Origin: an uncultured Lachnospiraceae bacterium
GTDB lineage: Bacteria > Bacillota > Clostridia > Lachnospirales > Lachnospiraceae
Direction of reading: 5' to 3'
Assembly: GCA_947245585.1 (NCBI GenBank)
Contig: CAMXPV010000007.1
Location: forward strand, 1-64,000
Length of the DNA: 64,000 nt
Within the stretch, counting starts at the first letter, position 1; the number at the start of each line of letters is the position of its first letter. A program made the translations under genes and the position numbers. The notes beneath the pieces are model-generated. The model saw nothing but the letters and a program-made list of their open reading frames with translations, did not search any database and was not told the origin of the DNA. This document shows positions 52,853 to 61,918 of the stretch, one piece after another.

Positions 52853-53227
52853 TCAACTGACCATCCCGCCCAACATCCCGCTGCCGGCGCACAGGAAAAA
52901 TACTGTCAACATATTTCCGGCCACATCCTCCACACCCTTATTCACCACGAGGGACACCACTGTCAAAATCCCGAAATAGAGAAGGCCCATGACCAGTCCC
53001 CACAAAAATTTCCGTTTTCCCTCCCGTTTTCCTGCAAGCAGACCCGCCAAAAATGTAACTACAATGTAAATGGCAATGATACACACGGAAACCACCTTCT
53101 CCGACAGCCCGAAACGATACAGAATAAAAGCCAGCAGTAAGAGCAGGCCCGCCGTCAGAATGTAGGCTCCCAACATACATTTAATGATAAATACAGCCTT
53201 TCCCATATATAATTCCTTTTTTCCCAT
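52853..53227 (-). CDS. TIGR04086-type small membrane protein
   Basis: A 124-aa protein with four predicted membrane helices (AVFIIKCMLGAYILTAGLLL, VVSVCIIAIYIVVTFLAGLLAG, FLWGLVMGLLYFGILTVVSLVV, TVFFLCAGSGMLGGMV) and a short basic loop (GKREGKRK). Its topology and location next to the SCIFF and SecDF genes match the TIGR04086 family, which is conserved beside yajC and scfA in Clostridia and has no known function. ATG at 53227 follows AAGGGGG; an ATG eight codons in also has a usable site. It is divergent from the CNNM-family gene. Confidence 0.8.
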   Translation of the reverse strand: MGKKELYMGKAVFIIKCMLGAYILTAGLLLLLAFILYRFGLSEKVVSVCIIAIYIVVTFLAGLLAGKREGKRKFLWGLVMGLLYFGILTVVSLVVNKGVEDVAGNMLTVFFLCAGSGMLGGMVS

Positions 53228-53405
53228 GATTACCCCCTTGTCCTTTCCTTTCCGCTCCTCTATCTACCCTATACTTATTCTCCTTCTCACAAAAACTTGA
53301 CACAATCTTTCGCATCTAGTAATATTTTTTAACAGAAAGCCATGCCATGCGATTTTGCAAATGGGCGTGTGCTGAACTGTTATCAAGAACAAAAATAAGG
53401 AGTGA

Positions 53406-54713
53406 ATGATAATTTTGGATACCTCAGGTGTCATACAACTGATTTCTCTGGCTGTTCTCGTTTTTCTGTCAGCCTTTTTCTCCTCCGCGGAGACAGCTTT
53501 CTCTACGGTAAACCGCGTGCGGCTGCGCACCCTGGCCGAAGAAAACCACAAGGGAGCCATCCGCGTGCTTGCCATTCTGGACCAGTACGGCAAAATGCTG
53601 AGCGCCATTCTGATCGGCAATAACATTGTCAATCTGTCCGCTTCTTCCTTAATGACCACTTTTGCTATCAGTTTCTGGGGCAATAAGGCCGTAGGCGTCG
53701 CCACCGGCATTCTGACTCTCATAATTCTGATGTTTGGAGAAATCGTCCCCAAAACATGGGCCATGCAGCGGGCCGAGCCTATCGCTCTCCTGTTCAGTCC
53801 CATTATCCGGCTGCTGATGACGATCCTTACACCGGTTATCTTTTTAGTTGACCTGCTATCCAACTGGATTCTCCGGCTGTTACATATCAGCTCCGAAGGA
53901 AATAATTTCAGCATATCCGAAAAAGAACTGAAAACCTATGTGGACGTAAGCCACGAGGGCGGCGGCATCGAATCGGAGGAGCGCACCTGGATCTACAACG
54001 TATTTGACTTCGGGGACACCGTCGCAAAAGACATAATGATCCCCCGTATTCAGATGATCACCGTGCCCTTAAGCGCCACCTATCAGGAACTGCTCTCCAC
54101 CTTCCAGTCCTGCATGTTTACGCGAATTCCGGTCTATGATGACGACCCGGATCATATCATCGGCATTGTCAATATCAAAGACTTTATTTTGGTAAAAGAT
54201 AAGGAAAAATTCAGCCTCAAGAAGATTCTACGGGAGGCCTACTATACTTACGAATATAAGAATGTGTCAGATCTTATGATGGAAATACGGGAAAAATCCT
54301 GCACCGTCGCTTTCGTGCTGAGCGAATACGGCGCTACGGTCGGCATGATCACCATGGAAGATATGATCGAAGAGTTGGTGGGTGAAATCCGCGACGAGTA
54401 CGATGCGGACGAAGAAGAACTGATTCAGGAGACGGAGGAAGGCCAGTATCTGGTTGAGGGCGGCATGAAGTTGGACGATATCAACAACGCTCTGGAAATT
54501 TCCCTCGACTCGGAAGATTATGATTCCATCGGCGGCCTCATGCTTGAACAACTGGACCGCCTGCCGCAGGATAAAGAGACCATCACATTGGAAAACGGCA
54601 TCTCCTTACAGGCCTGCGGCATTCAGGACAACCATATTGTAAAGGTGTTGATCACCCTTCCTCCTGAAGCCGAAGAAGCAGAGGAAGAAGATTCTGAGGA
54701 ATCCCGATCATAA
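53406..54713 (+). CDS. CNNM/CorC (hemolysin-related) transporter family protein
   Basis: A 435-aa membrane protein, one of two clear + strand genes. An N-terminal DUF21/CNNM domain (~1-185) has FLSAFFSSAETAFSTVN and GEIVPKTWAMQRAEP. A CBS pair follows (~205-330; VAKDIMIPRIQMITV, FTRIPVYDDDPDHIIGIVNIKDF) and then a CorC/HlyC C-terminal domain (~340-425) with an acidic tail. The family is linked to magnesium or cation export. AAGGAG stands 3-4 bases before the ATG at 53406. Its 3' end overlaps the convergent phosphatase gene by 62 bases. Confidence 0.9.
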   Translation: MIILDTSGVIQLISLAVLVFLSAFFSSAETAFSTVNRVRLRTLAEENHKGAIRVLAILDQYGKMLSAILIGNNIVNLSASSLMTTFAISFWGNKAVGVATGILTLIILMFGEIVPKTWAMQRAEPIALLFSPIIRLLMTILTPVIFLVDLLSNWILRLLHISSEGNNFSISEKELKTYVDVSHEGGGIESEERTWIYNVFDFGDTVAKDIMIPRIQMITVPLSATYQELLSTFQSCMFTRIPVYDDDPDHIIGIVNIKDFILVKDKEKFSLKKILREAYYTYEYKNVSDLMMEIREKSCTVAFVLSEYGATVGMITMEDMIEELVGEIRDEYDADEEELIQETEEGQYLVEGGMKLDDINNALEISLDSEDYDSIGGLMLEQLDRLPQDKETITLENGISLQACGIQDNHIVKVLITLPPEAEEAEEEDSEESRS

Positions 54714-55317
54714 ACTTTTCAACCGCACCGGCGGCCTTTAACTGTTCGGCGGTGCGAAATCCCCATGTGACGCTGATGCAGGGCAGCGACGCGTTTTTCG
54801 CCGTCTGGATATCCACCTCGGAATCTCCCACATAGACTGCGCGGGAACCGTCACAGGAAAGTTCACGAAGCGCCCGGTACACCGTATCGGGCGCCGGTTT
54901 TCTCTTCACATCCGCACTCTCCCCAATCGCCACCTCTATATAATCTCCGAAATATTTTCCGCACAGCCGCTTGACTGCGCCGTCAAACTTGTTGGATACC
55001 ACAGCCAGTCGATAGCCTTTTTCTTTCAAATCCGCCAAAAGCGCCATGACCCCTTCGTAGGGATTCGTCTTGTCCTCACAGTGGGCGGCATAATACTCCT
55101 TAAAAGCCGCAAGAACCGCATCATAGGAGGGATTCTCCTTTCCCTGCGGAATGCTCCTCTCAATCAGTTTAGGCGCACCGTTTCCCACAAAGCGGCGGAT
55201 TTCCTCAATCGTATGCACCGGAAACCCAAACTTTTCCATGGCATAATTGACGCTGTCCGTCAAGTCTTCCAAAGTATCGAGCAGTGTGCCGTCCAGATCA
55301 AAAATAATGGTATTCAT
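54652..55317 (-). CDS. HAD-family phosphatase (phosphoglycolate phosphatase-like)
   Basis: A 221-aa HAD hydrolase with all four motifs: FDLDGTLLDTLEDL (nucleophile Asp), AVVSNK, KRKPAPDTVY and VGDSEVDIQTA. The cap region (residues ~15-85) is of the small helical C1 type, as in Gph phosphoglycolate phosphatase and pyrophosphatase PpaX, so the substrate cannot be fixed from sequence. It is downstream of the SseB-like gene and its 3' end overlaps the convergent CNNM-family gene by 62 bases. Confidence 0.88.
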   Translation of the reverse strand: MNTIIFDLDGTLLDTLEDLTDSVNYAMEKFGFPVHTIEEIRRFVGNGAPKLIERSIPQGKENPSYDAVLAAFKEYYAAHCEDKTNPYEGVMALLADLKEKGYRLAVVSNKFDGAVKRLCGKYFGDYIEVAIGESADVKRKPAPDTVYRALRELSCDGSRAVYVGDSEVDIQTAKNASLPCISVTWGFRTAEQLKAAGAVEKFMIGIPQNLLPLLLRLQEEG

Positions 55318-55327
55318 TTTCGCCCTC

Positions 55328-56257
55328 TCAATTCCGCGTTACGAGATTCAAAACCGCCTCGATCTCCGCCCCGTTATCCGGTGCCGGCTCCACCACTTCG
55401 TGTACCCCGTCCGCCGTAATCCTGGCAATCACATTTCCTTCTTTCCTTTTCTCCAACGTGTAGTACTGAAGTTCCTCCACGTCCCGTTTCCACACTACAT
55501 AGACTCTGTAACACAGGCCGTTCTTCACCGCCTCGTCCGGCATATCCAGACGGGTGAGCTGTATCGTGTCCGTGAGATTCAATGTCATCAGGGAAAAGTC
55601 ATCCGGCCGGCAGGAAGCTTTTTGTCCCTTCGGATATATCTCCTCGTAAAAGCCCATGAGGAAACCGCCCTCCTCCTGCTGCAGCTTCTTTAAGCCCTCT
55701 TCTTTCTTTTCAAATAAATATTTGGGCAGAAGCGAAAGCGCCATCCTGTTGTGGGCCAGATCCTGAAACTGCTCCTTCGTGACCTGCACGGTTTTGATCT
55801 GTCCCGCCGCCTTTCTGCGCTTTTCCGCGATCTCCAACACCGATTTATTCAGAACCACAATCCCGGTAAAGGGATTCACCACAACCTCGGCCACCTTATC
55901 CTGATTGGCAGACACCATGGAAACCACCCCCATAAACGGCATCGCCATCAGCATCGGGCTCTTTTTATCCTCCGGTATCTGCGCAGGCGAAGTAAAGACA
56001 GGCAGCGCCTGTTCTCCTGTCTCCTTGCGAAGCAGACAGGGCACAATCTTCGTATCTTTGGAAAACTGCACCGGCTTTCCCGCTTTCAGCTGCTCCAGAA
56101 GTTCAGGGGCAATATCCTTGGGCGGCATGGCAGGCACTAACACAATGGACTTTTCCAAAAGCTCCATCACCTTCACGTAGCTGTCCCGTTCCTTGTCCCC
56201 GCGGAATGTCTCTATCGCCTCTTCCAACGCTTTGTTATCTATTTTCTGTTCCGCCAT
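55328..56257 (-). CDS. SseB-like protein
   Basis: A 309-aa soluble protein with an SseB-type N-terminal domain: NKALEEAIETFRGDKERDSY, SIVLVPAMPPK, LPVFTSPAQIPEDKK, and VVVNPFTGIVVLNKSVLE near residue 140. The C-terminal half (FLMGFYEEIYPKGQKAS, YCYRVYVVWKRDVEELQYYTL) resembles the SseB C-terminal domain. Members are often found near secretion or housekeeping genes and their role is unclear. ATG at 56257 has GGAGG 5 bases upstream and lies within the end of aspS (23-base overlap), so the two are cotranscribed. Confidence 0.7.
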   Translation of the reverse strand: MAEQKIDNKALEEAIETFRGDKERDSYVKVMELLEKSIVLVPAMPPKDIAPELLEQLKAGKPVQFSKDTKIVPCLLRKETGEQALPVFTSPAQIPEDKKSPMLMAMPFMGVVSMVSANQDKVAEVVVNPFTGIVVLNKSVLEIAEKRRKAAGQIKTVQVTKEQFQDLAHNRMALSLLPKYLFEKKEEGLKKLQQEEGGFLMGFYEEIYPKGQKASCRPDDFSLMTLNLTDTIQLTRLDMPDEAVKNGLCYRVYVVWKRDVEELQYYTLEKRKEGNVIARITADGVHEVVEPAPDNGAEIEAVLNLVTRN

Positions 56258-58046
56258 CGTCTCCTCCATCTTGAATTGCAATCTGCAATTCCGCAAGCTG
56301 CTTTTCGTCCACCGCGCCCGGCGCCTGTGTCATGAGGCAGGAAGCATCCTTAATCTTCGGGAAGGCAATCACCTCACGGATGCTGTCCGCATGGGTCAGA
56401 AGCATAACGAAACGGTCCAACCCGTACGCAAGCCCTGCATGAGGCGGCACGCCATACTGGAATGCGCTTAACAGGAAGCCAAACTGCTCCCACGCCTGTT
56501 CCTTCGTAAAACCCAGCACCTCAAACATTTTTTCCTGAATATCATCCTGATGGATCCTGACGGAACCGCCGCCAAGCTCCACACCGTTTAACACGATATC
56601 GTAAGCCTTGGCACGGACCCTTCCCGGGTCGGAATCAATGTACTGCCAATCCTCCTCCATGGGCATGGTGAAGGGATGGTGCATGGCCATAAAGCGGTTC
56701 TCCTCCTCGCTCCACTCCAAAAGCGGGAATTCCACCACCCAGAGGAAATGGAACTTCGACTCATCAATCAACCCAAGCTGTTTTCCCAATTCTACACGCA
56801 GCGCGCCGAGCACGCTGTAGACAATATTTTTCTTATCGGCCGCAAAGAGAAGCAGATCCCCCTTCTCTCCCTGCATGGCCTTCACCAGATTGTCCAGTTC
56901 TTCCTCCGTCATAAATTTTGCAAAAGAAGACTTGTAGGAACCGTCCTCCTGCACACTCAAGTATGCCAGTCCCTTGGCTCCATACCCTTTCGCAAAATCC
57001 ACCAACGCGTCGATCTTTTTCCGGGGCATGGCCGCCTGTCCCTTTACATTCAAGCCGCGGACCGAACCGCCATTTTCCAATGCGGAGGTAAACACGCCAA
57101 ACCCACAGCCTGCAACCACCTCGGAAACATCCGTCAGTTCCATGGCAAAACGGGTGTCCGGCTTGTCGGAACCGAAACGGTCCATGGCCTCCTGCCATGT
57201 CATACGGGGCAGGGGAAGCTGCACCTCCAAGCCAATGGCCTCCTTGCAGACATGCGCAATCAACCGCTCGTTGACATCAATCACATCATCCACATCCACA
57301 AAGGAAAGCTCCATATCCGCCTGGGTAAATTCCGGCTGTCTGTCCGCCCGCAAATCCTCGTCCCGGAAACACTTTGCGATCTGGAAATACCGGTCGTACC
57401 CGGAGCACATCAGAAGCTGCTTGTAAAGCTGCGGCGACTGGGGCAGCGCATAGAAATTGCCAGGATGCACGCGGCTTGGCACCAGATAGTCCCTTGCTCC
57501 CTCCGGCGTGGACTTACAAAGAATCGGTGTCTCGATCTCCAAAAAGCCCTCCTGCGCCATAAACGCGCGCATCTCGGAGGCAATCTTGCTCCTGAGAATC
57601 AGTTTTTCCTGCAGGTCCGGTCTTCTCAAATCCAGATACCGGTATTTTAAACGAATTTCCTCCTTGGTCTTGGAGTCAGCCTCCACCGGGAAGGGCGGCG
57701 TATCGGACTCGGACAGGATGCGCACCTCGGCGGCCCGCACCTCAATCTCACCCGTTGCCAGATTTTCATTGACGGCACCGGAACGCTTCTCCACCTTGCC
57801 CACCACGGCGATGACGAACTCGCTTCTCATCTTCTCCGCCTTGGCAAATGCCTCCGCGCCGCAGTCGCTCTCCTCAAAAATAATCTGCAGGATGCCGGAC
57901 CGGTCGCGCAGATCCACAAAAATGATACCGCCCTTGTTTCTCTGCTTCTGCACCCAGCCCATAACCGTGACTTCTTCACCTACATTTTGTACGGAAAGCT
58001 CCGCACAGCGGTGCGACCGCTTCCAACCCTTCATTGATTCTGCCAT
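56235..58046 (-). CDS. aspS: Aspartyl-tRNA synthetase
   Basis: A 603-aa class IIb synthetase. The N-terminal OB anticodon-binding domain (VMGWVQKQRNKGGIIFVDLRDRSG) is followed by the catalytic domain with motif 1, motif 2 (FRDEDLRADRQPEFTQADME) and motif 3 (GLAYGLDRFVMLLTHADSIREVIAFP), and a bacterial GAD insertion in the middle. The ATG at 58046 has GAGG 5 bases upstream. It follows hisS by 33 bases; this hisS-aspS order is common in Firmicutes. Confidence 0.97.
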   Translation of the reverse strand: MAESMKGWKRSHRCAELSVQNVGEEVTVMGWVQKQRNKGGIIFVDLRDRSGILQIIFEESDCGAEAFAKAEKMRSEFVIAVVGKVEKRSGAVNENLATGEIEVRAAEVRILSESDTPPFPVEADSKTKEEIRLKYRYLDLRRPDLQEKLILRSKIASEMRAFMAQEGFLEIETPILCKSTPEGARDYLVPSRVHPGNFYALPQSPQLYKQLLMCSGYDRYFQIAKCFRDEDLRADRQPEFTQADMELSFVDVDDVIDVNERLIAHVCKEAIGLEVQLPLPRMTWQEAMDRFGSDKPDTRFAMELTDVSEVVAGCGFGVFTSALENGGSVRGLNVKGQAAMPRKKIDALVDFAKGYGAKGLAYLSVQEDGSYKSSFAKFMTEEELDNLVKAMQGEKGDLLLFAADKKNIVYSVLGALRVELGKQLGLIDESKFHFLWVVEFPLLEWSEEENRFMAMHHPFTMPMEEDWQYIDSDPGRVRAKAYDIVLNGVELGGGSVRIHQDDIQEKMFEVLGFTKEQAWEQFGFLLSAFQYGVPPHAGLAYGLDRFVMLLTHADSIREVIAFPKIKDASCLMTQAPGAVDEKQLAELQIAIQDGGDDGGTENR

Positions 58047-58079
58047 GATAACCTCTTTTCTGAAGCATTTACGCTTCCC

Positions 58080-59342
58080 TTATCGCTTTAATTCTTCCCT
58101 GTAAAACTCCTGGAACTCCTCATATCCCTGGGCGGTCAGCTGTTCCTTCTGGAACTTTTTGTTCTTATTCATCCGCGCCACCAAAATCTGATTTCCATTC
58201 TCCCGCTCTGCCTGCGCCTGCGCCATCACCGCACACAGCCTGTCAGCGGGCAGGCCTTTTTCCATGAGATAGGCGATTTTTTTACCCGCCTTCGGCACCT
58301 TGAAGCCGCTCTCCAAAAGCAATAGGATAATCCGCTCAAAGCCGATGGAAAAGCCGCAGGCCGGCACATCGTTTCCCGTAAATTTACCGACCATCTTATC
58401 ATATCTTCCGCCGCCGCCGCAGCTGCCGCCAAATTCCGGCATGTCGATCTCAAAGATGGTGCCTGTGTAGTAGGACATACCCCGCACTAAGGTGGGGTCA
58501 AACACCAACTGGAAGAAATCCCCCTTGGTAGCCTCCACACTGTCTATGATCTCCTGAAAGCTCTCTTTTACCCCCTCGGGCAGCACACCCGAAAGTGTTT
58601 CCGTAATATAGGCGATTGGGTCATCCGCCTCCTCCATTCCCTGAAACAGCGCCAGATATTTCTCCACAGTCTCCTTCGCAAATCCGGCCTCCAGAAGTTC
58701 CGCCTGCACGCCCTCTTTGCCGATCTTGTCCATCTTGTCCAAAATGATAAACACCTGATCGTAGTCTTCCTCGGCAAAGCCGCTGTAGGCCGCCATAGCC
58801 TTCAAAATCTGTCTGTCATTGATACGGATATTAAAATTTTTAAACCCGATCCTACCGAGGGTGGTGGTGGTGGCCAGAATCAGCTCGATCTCCGCCAGAT
58901 TGGAGGCCTCCCCCAGAATGTCGATATCGCACTGCATAAACTGGCGGTAACGCCCCCTCTGAGGCCTGTCCGCCCGCCAAACATTGCCCATCTGCAATGC
59001 CTTAAAAGGCGCGGGCAGTTCGTTCGCATGGTTGGAATAATACCGCACAAGGGGCACCGTCAAATCGTATCGCAGACCGCCGTCCGTCAAGTCTTCCTCA
59101 CTCTTTGCCTCGTCGATGCGCAGCTTCTCACCCCGCTTCAATATCTTAAAAATCAGCTTCTCGTTTTCGCCGCCCGCCTTGCAGTTTAAGTTGGCAAGGT
59201 TTTCCACGCAGGGCGTCTCAATGGAAGTAAAGCCAAAATTTCCATAGGTTTCTTTTATGATGCCGATCACATAGTCGCGAATCTCCATTTCCTCGGGAAG
59301 GATGTCCTTCATGCCTGTCATCGGTTTTTTACTAAGCGCCAT
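58080..59342 (-). CDS. hisS: Histidyl-tRNA synthetase
   Basis: A 420-aa class IIa synthetase charging tRNA-His. Motif 2 is NVWRADRPQRGRYRQFMQCD, and the histidine-specific motif LVRGMSYYTGTIFEI is present, as is GGRYDKMVG and motif 3 CGFSIGFERIILLL. A C-terminal anticodon-binding alpha/beta domain is recognisable (NQILVARMNKNKKFQKEQL). ATG at 59342 has AAGGAGG 5 bases upstream. Confidence 0.96.
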   Translation of the reverse strand: MALSKKPMTGMKDILPEEMEIRDYVIGIIKETYGNFGFTSIETPCVENLANLNCKAGGENEKLIFKILKRGEKLRIDEAKSEEDLTDGGLRYDLTVPLVRYYSNHANELPAPFKALQMGNVWRADRPQRGRYRQFMQCDIDILGEASNLAEIELILATTTTLGRIGFKNFNIRINDRQILKAMAAYSGFAEEDYDQVFIILDKMDKIGKEGVQAELLEAGFAKETVEKYLALFQGMEEADDPIAYITETLSGVLPEGVKESFQEIIDSVEATKGDFFQLVFDPTLVRGMSYYTGTIFEIDMPEFGGSCGGGGRYDKMVGKFTGNDVPACGFSIGFERIILLLLESGFKVPKAGKKIAYLMEKGLPADRLCAVMAQAQAERENGNQILVARMNKNKKFQKEQLTAQGYEEFQEFYREELKR

Positions 59343-59409
59343 AATTACCTCCTTATATATGCTTGTTAGATTTTACACTCTTTTGGAAGGTTTTTCAAGA
59401 TGTGGAAAA

Positions 59410-60648
59410 TCAGCTTCCGGTATTCACATCACAGAGCATCCAGTCGATCGCAGAGATATCAGCCCTGCTGCCACAGTAAGTACAGCGTCCGTCGCCCAAC
59501 ATATCAATGGAAGCGCCACAGTTTCCGCATTTTAATATCTCAGGTTCAAGCCCTGTGCGCACATGTTTTTGCCGTTTCATTGTGACCGTACAGACCGTTT
59601 TCTTTTTCGTCAGTTTTTCTTCCTGCGCACAAATTAACCGCACCTTAAGCTTCATGGCAATATAAGTGAAATCGGCGTCTGTCCAAACCCGGCTTCCCTT
59701 ACAGCCCAGACAATCCACATCCAGAATACTTTCATCCCGGCAGTTTTCCACCTCGGAGATACAGCCCAGATCCGACGGCTTTGCAGACAGAAACCACAGC
59801 TTCATATAGGCCTGCGTCAGCCCGTAAAATTCCGTATGGGAAAAATGCGGGTCACGCTTTTGCATTTCATACCCCACCCTGTTTACGCGCGCGTTGGAGC
59901 AGCCCAGGGAAATGAGAATCGGCACAAACAAAAAATTGCCGAAAAACACACCCACCACGATACTCATTGGCGCGGAAGCTGCCGCCGCCAGCAAAAGATA
60001 AAAAAACATCCCTAAAACGGAACCGTAGGAAAAGTCACCCTCTTGTATCAATTCGATGACTCCTGAAATAAACATACAAACAAAAAAGAACAGGGAAACG
60101 CCCAGTATAAACCGCCATTGATACCAACCGCCGGACATTTCCCGGTCAATCGTCACAATCTTCTTACGAGCCCCTCGTATTCTGACCGTGCTGCCACAAT
60201 GGGGACAACCACCGTAATCCCTTGTCACATCCATCCGCGCGCCGCAGCTTTCGCAATAGAGGGTTTTGGCATTTTTGTATCCGACATCAGCCAGAATGTA
60301 CCTTTCCTGCAAATGCTCCCTCACCTTCAGGACGGGCCTGTCTCCCCGGCAGTAAACCTTTGTTCTGCATATCGGGCTGTGATACTGGATACGTTTCAAG
60401 CTGCCGTCGCCCATGGAAATCGTATAGTCCTTTTCCTTCTTCGACATCAGGGAATATTCTTCCCGCAGGCTCACGCCGTGATCGGCCATGATTTTATTGG
60501 CAAGCCTGTTTCCGTACCAGTAAGGCTGGGTTGTGCAGGCGATGCCGTCCTCGCCCTTTTCCCTTGCATGGCGGTACTGTTCAACTATGGATTTGACTTC
60601 CCTTTTTTCCGGGGAGTTGTAGGAGGTTTTGGGGAGTTGGAATTTCAT
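59410..60648 (-). CDS. Membrane protein with zinc ribbons (weak Tim44 resemblance)
   Basis: A 412-aa protein I cannot assign to a firm family. Its N-terminal 120 residues are soluble. A first zinc ribbon (CESCGARMDVTRDYGGCPHC, ~131-150) precedes two or three membrane helices (FILGVSLFFFVCMFISGVIEL; VLGMFFYLLLAAAASAPMSI; FLFVPILISLG). Then follow a DPHFSHTEFYGLTQAYMKLW helix and a strand pattern loosely like the Tim44 lipid-binding domain, and a last zinc ribbon (CGNCGASIDMLGDGRCTYC). It lies downstream of the Fic gene and upstream of hisS. The role is unknown. Confidence 0.6.
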   Translation of the reverse strand: MKFQLPKTSYNSPEKREVKSIVEQYRHAREKGEDGIACTTQPYWYGNRLANKIMADHGVSLREEYSLMSKKEKDYTISMGDGSLKRIQYHSPICRTKVYCRGDRPVLKVREHLQERYILADVGYKNAKTLYCESCGARMDVTRDYGGCPHCGSTVRIRGARKKIVTIDREMSGGWYQWRFILGVSLFFFVCMFISGVIELIQEGDFSYGSVLGMFFYLLLAAAASAPMSIVVGVFFGNFLFVPILISLGCSNARVNRVGYEMQKRDPHFSHTEFYGLTQAYMKLWFLSAKPSDLGCISEVENCRDESILDVDCLGCKGSRVWTDADFTYIAMKLKVRLICAQEEKLTKKKTVCTVTMKRQKHVRTGLEPEILKCGNCGASIDMLGDGRCTYCGSRADISAIDWMLCDVNTGS

Positions 60649-60683
60649 TTGGGTGTGCTCCGTTGTGATTTACAGTCAGCTTT

Positions 60684-61826
60684 TTATGTGTCTTTTCTTA
60701 ATATCTGCAAATATTCCTCATATGCGAAAACCCGATTCCGGGATGCGTTTGTTGTCTCTGACAGGATACCGACATCCTCCAGTTTTTTGACTCCCGCCGC
60801 CACGGTATTATAACTCAAATGAAGCGCATCCGCCGTTCGCTTGATGTCCATAATCGGGTGCTGTTCGATATAATCAAACAAGTTCCGCAAATTATCCTTA
60901 CTTCTGGTTGTCTTCGGTAACTTCTCTATATTTCTATCGTGTAAAGATGCCAACCGTTGAATCATATCTAGCGAGTCCTCCGCCGCTGCATACAGAGCCT
61001 CAAGGAAAAAATTGATCCACTGTTCATAATTGCCCAAACGCCGCACCTCACTCATACGATCATAATATTCGATCTGATTTTTTTTCAGGAAATAGGAAAC
61101 ATAAATGATCGGCTGACTCAACAACCCTCTCGACATAAGATAAACCAGAATAAGCAGTCTGCCAACCCGGCCGTTTCCGTCTAAAAAAGGATGAATGGTT
61201 TCAAATTGATAGTGAATCAACGCAGCCTGAATCAAAGAATCATATTCCGCCTCTGTATGAAAGTATTGTTCCAGTTCGTCCAACGCCTGATTCATATCCT
61301 CCACATTCGGAGGAATATATCTGGCATCCTTAAGGCTGCAGTTTGCCGGCCCGATCCAATTCTGGGAAACGCGGAACTCTCCCGGCATCTTATCCTGTCC
61401 TCTCACACCCTCCAGTAGCTTCTCATGCACTTCCCTGATATAACGTTTGCACAACGGTAACGTTTCCAGTCGTTCCATCGCATAATAAATTGCTTTCACA
61501 TAATTGACAACGTCCGCCACATCCAAATTTGCATTTTGATCGAGTTCCGGATCAAGCACGTCATCCAACGTACACTGTGTTCCCTCAATCTGTGAAGACA
61601 TCAGAGCCTCTTTGCGCACATACATGGAGACAAAAAGATCCACGTTGGGAATGAGCCTGGCCGCAGTATCTAATTCCGCAAGCCGCCTGTTCGCCCGGAT
61701 TAAATGGTTCAGCATATCACGATCTATATTGATCTCAGAAACAGACTGCAAAGGACTTGGTTTAAATGACCGATACTCTGCATCCCCGCTTAAGTTTTTT
61801 ACAAATTTGCCTGCACGTGTGTTCAA
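60684..61826 (-). CDS. Fic-domain protein with C-terminal winged helix
   Basis: A 380-aa protein with a complete Fic active site HPFLDGNGRVGRL (about residues 214-226), which transfers AMP or another moiety to target proteins. An inhibitory-helix-like motif SSQIEGT lies near residue 76, fitting the class II form where the helix is N-terminal in the same chain, so activity is normally held back. A C-terminal winged helix (DIKRTADALHLSYNTVAAGVKKLEDVGIL) suggests DNA binding. The start is a TTG with AAGGAGG upstream. Its promoter sits inside an inverted repeat. Confidence 0.85.
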   Translation of the reverse strand: MNTRAGKFVKNLSGDAEYRSFKPSPLQSVSEINIDRDMLNHLIRANRRLAELDTAARLIPNVDLFVSMYVRKEALMSSQIEGTQCTLDDVLDPELDQNANLDVADVVNYVKAIYYAMERLETLPLCKRYIREVHEKLLEGVRGQDKMPGEFRVSQNWIGPANCSLKDARYIPPNVEDMNQALDELEQYFHTEAEYDSLIQAALIHYQFETIHPFLDGNGRVGRLLILVYLMSRGLLSQPIIYVSYFLKKNQIEYYDRMSEVRRLGNYEQWINFFLEALYAAAEDSLDMIQRLASLHDRNIEKLPKTTRSKDNLRNLFDYIEQHPIMDIKRTADALHLSYNTVAAGVKKLEDVGILSETTNASRNRVFAYEEYLQILRKDT

Positions 61827-61837
61827 AAGAAACCTCC

Positions 61838-61886
61838 TTATTGAAATATCTGGGTTTAGTATATCCCTTTTATTTCAATAAGTAAA
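61838..61886 (-). promoter_or_regulatory. Promoter and inverted repeat for the Fic gene
   Basis: TTTACT (61881-61886) and TATACT (61858-61863) on the minus strand have a 17-base spacer. A perfect 10-bp inverted repeat, ttattgaaat (61838-61847) and atttcaataa (61872-61881), brackets the -10 box. One arm lies in the spacer and the other touches the ribosome-binding site. A third partial copy (tttttgaaata) follows near 61890. Confidence 0.55.
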
Positions 61887-61918
61887 CAGTTTTTGAAATA
61901 ACGGACGGCTTTTTCTTT

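Noticed and set aside
53264-53914. 216-codon minus-strand frame opposite the CNNM-family gene
   Set aside because: It lies fully across the start of a clear + strand gene, is rich in R, S and T as antisense frames are, and has no ribosome-binding site or recognisable domain.
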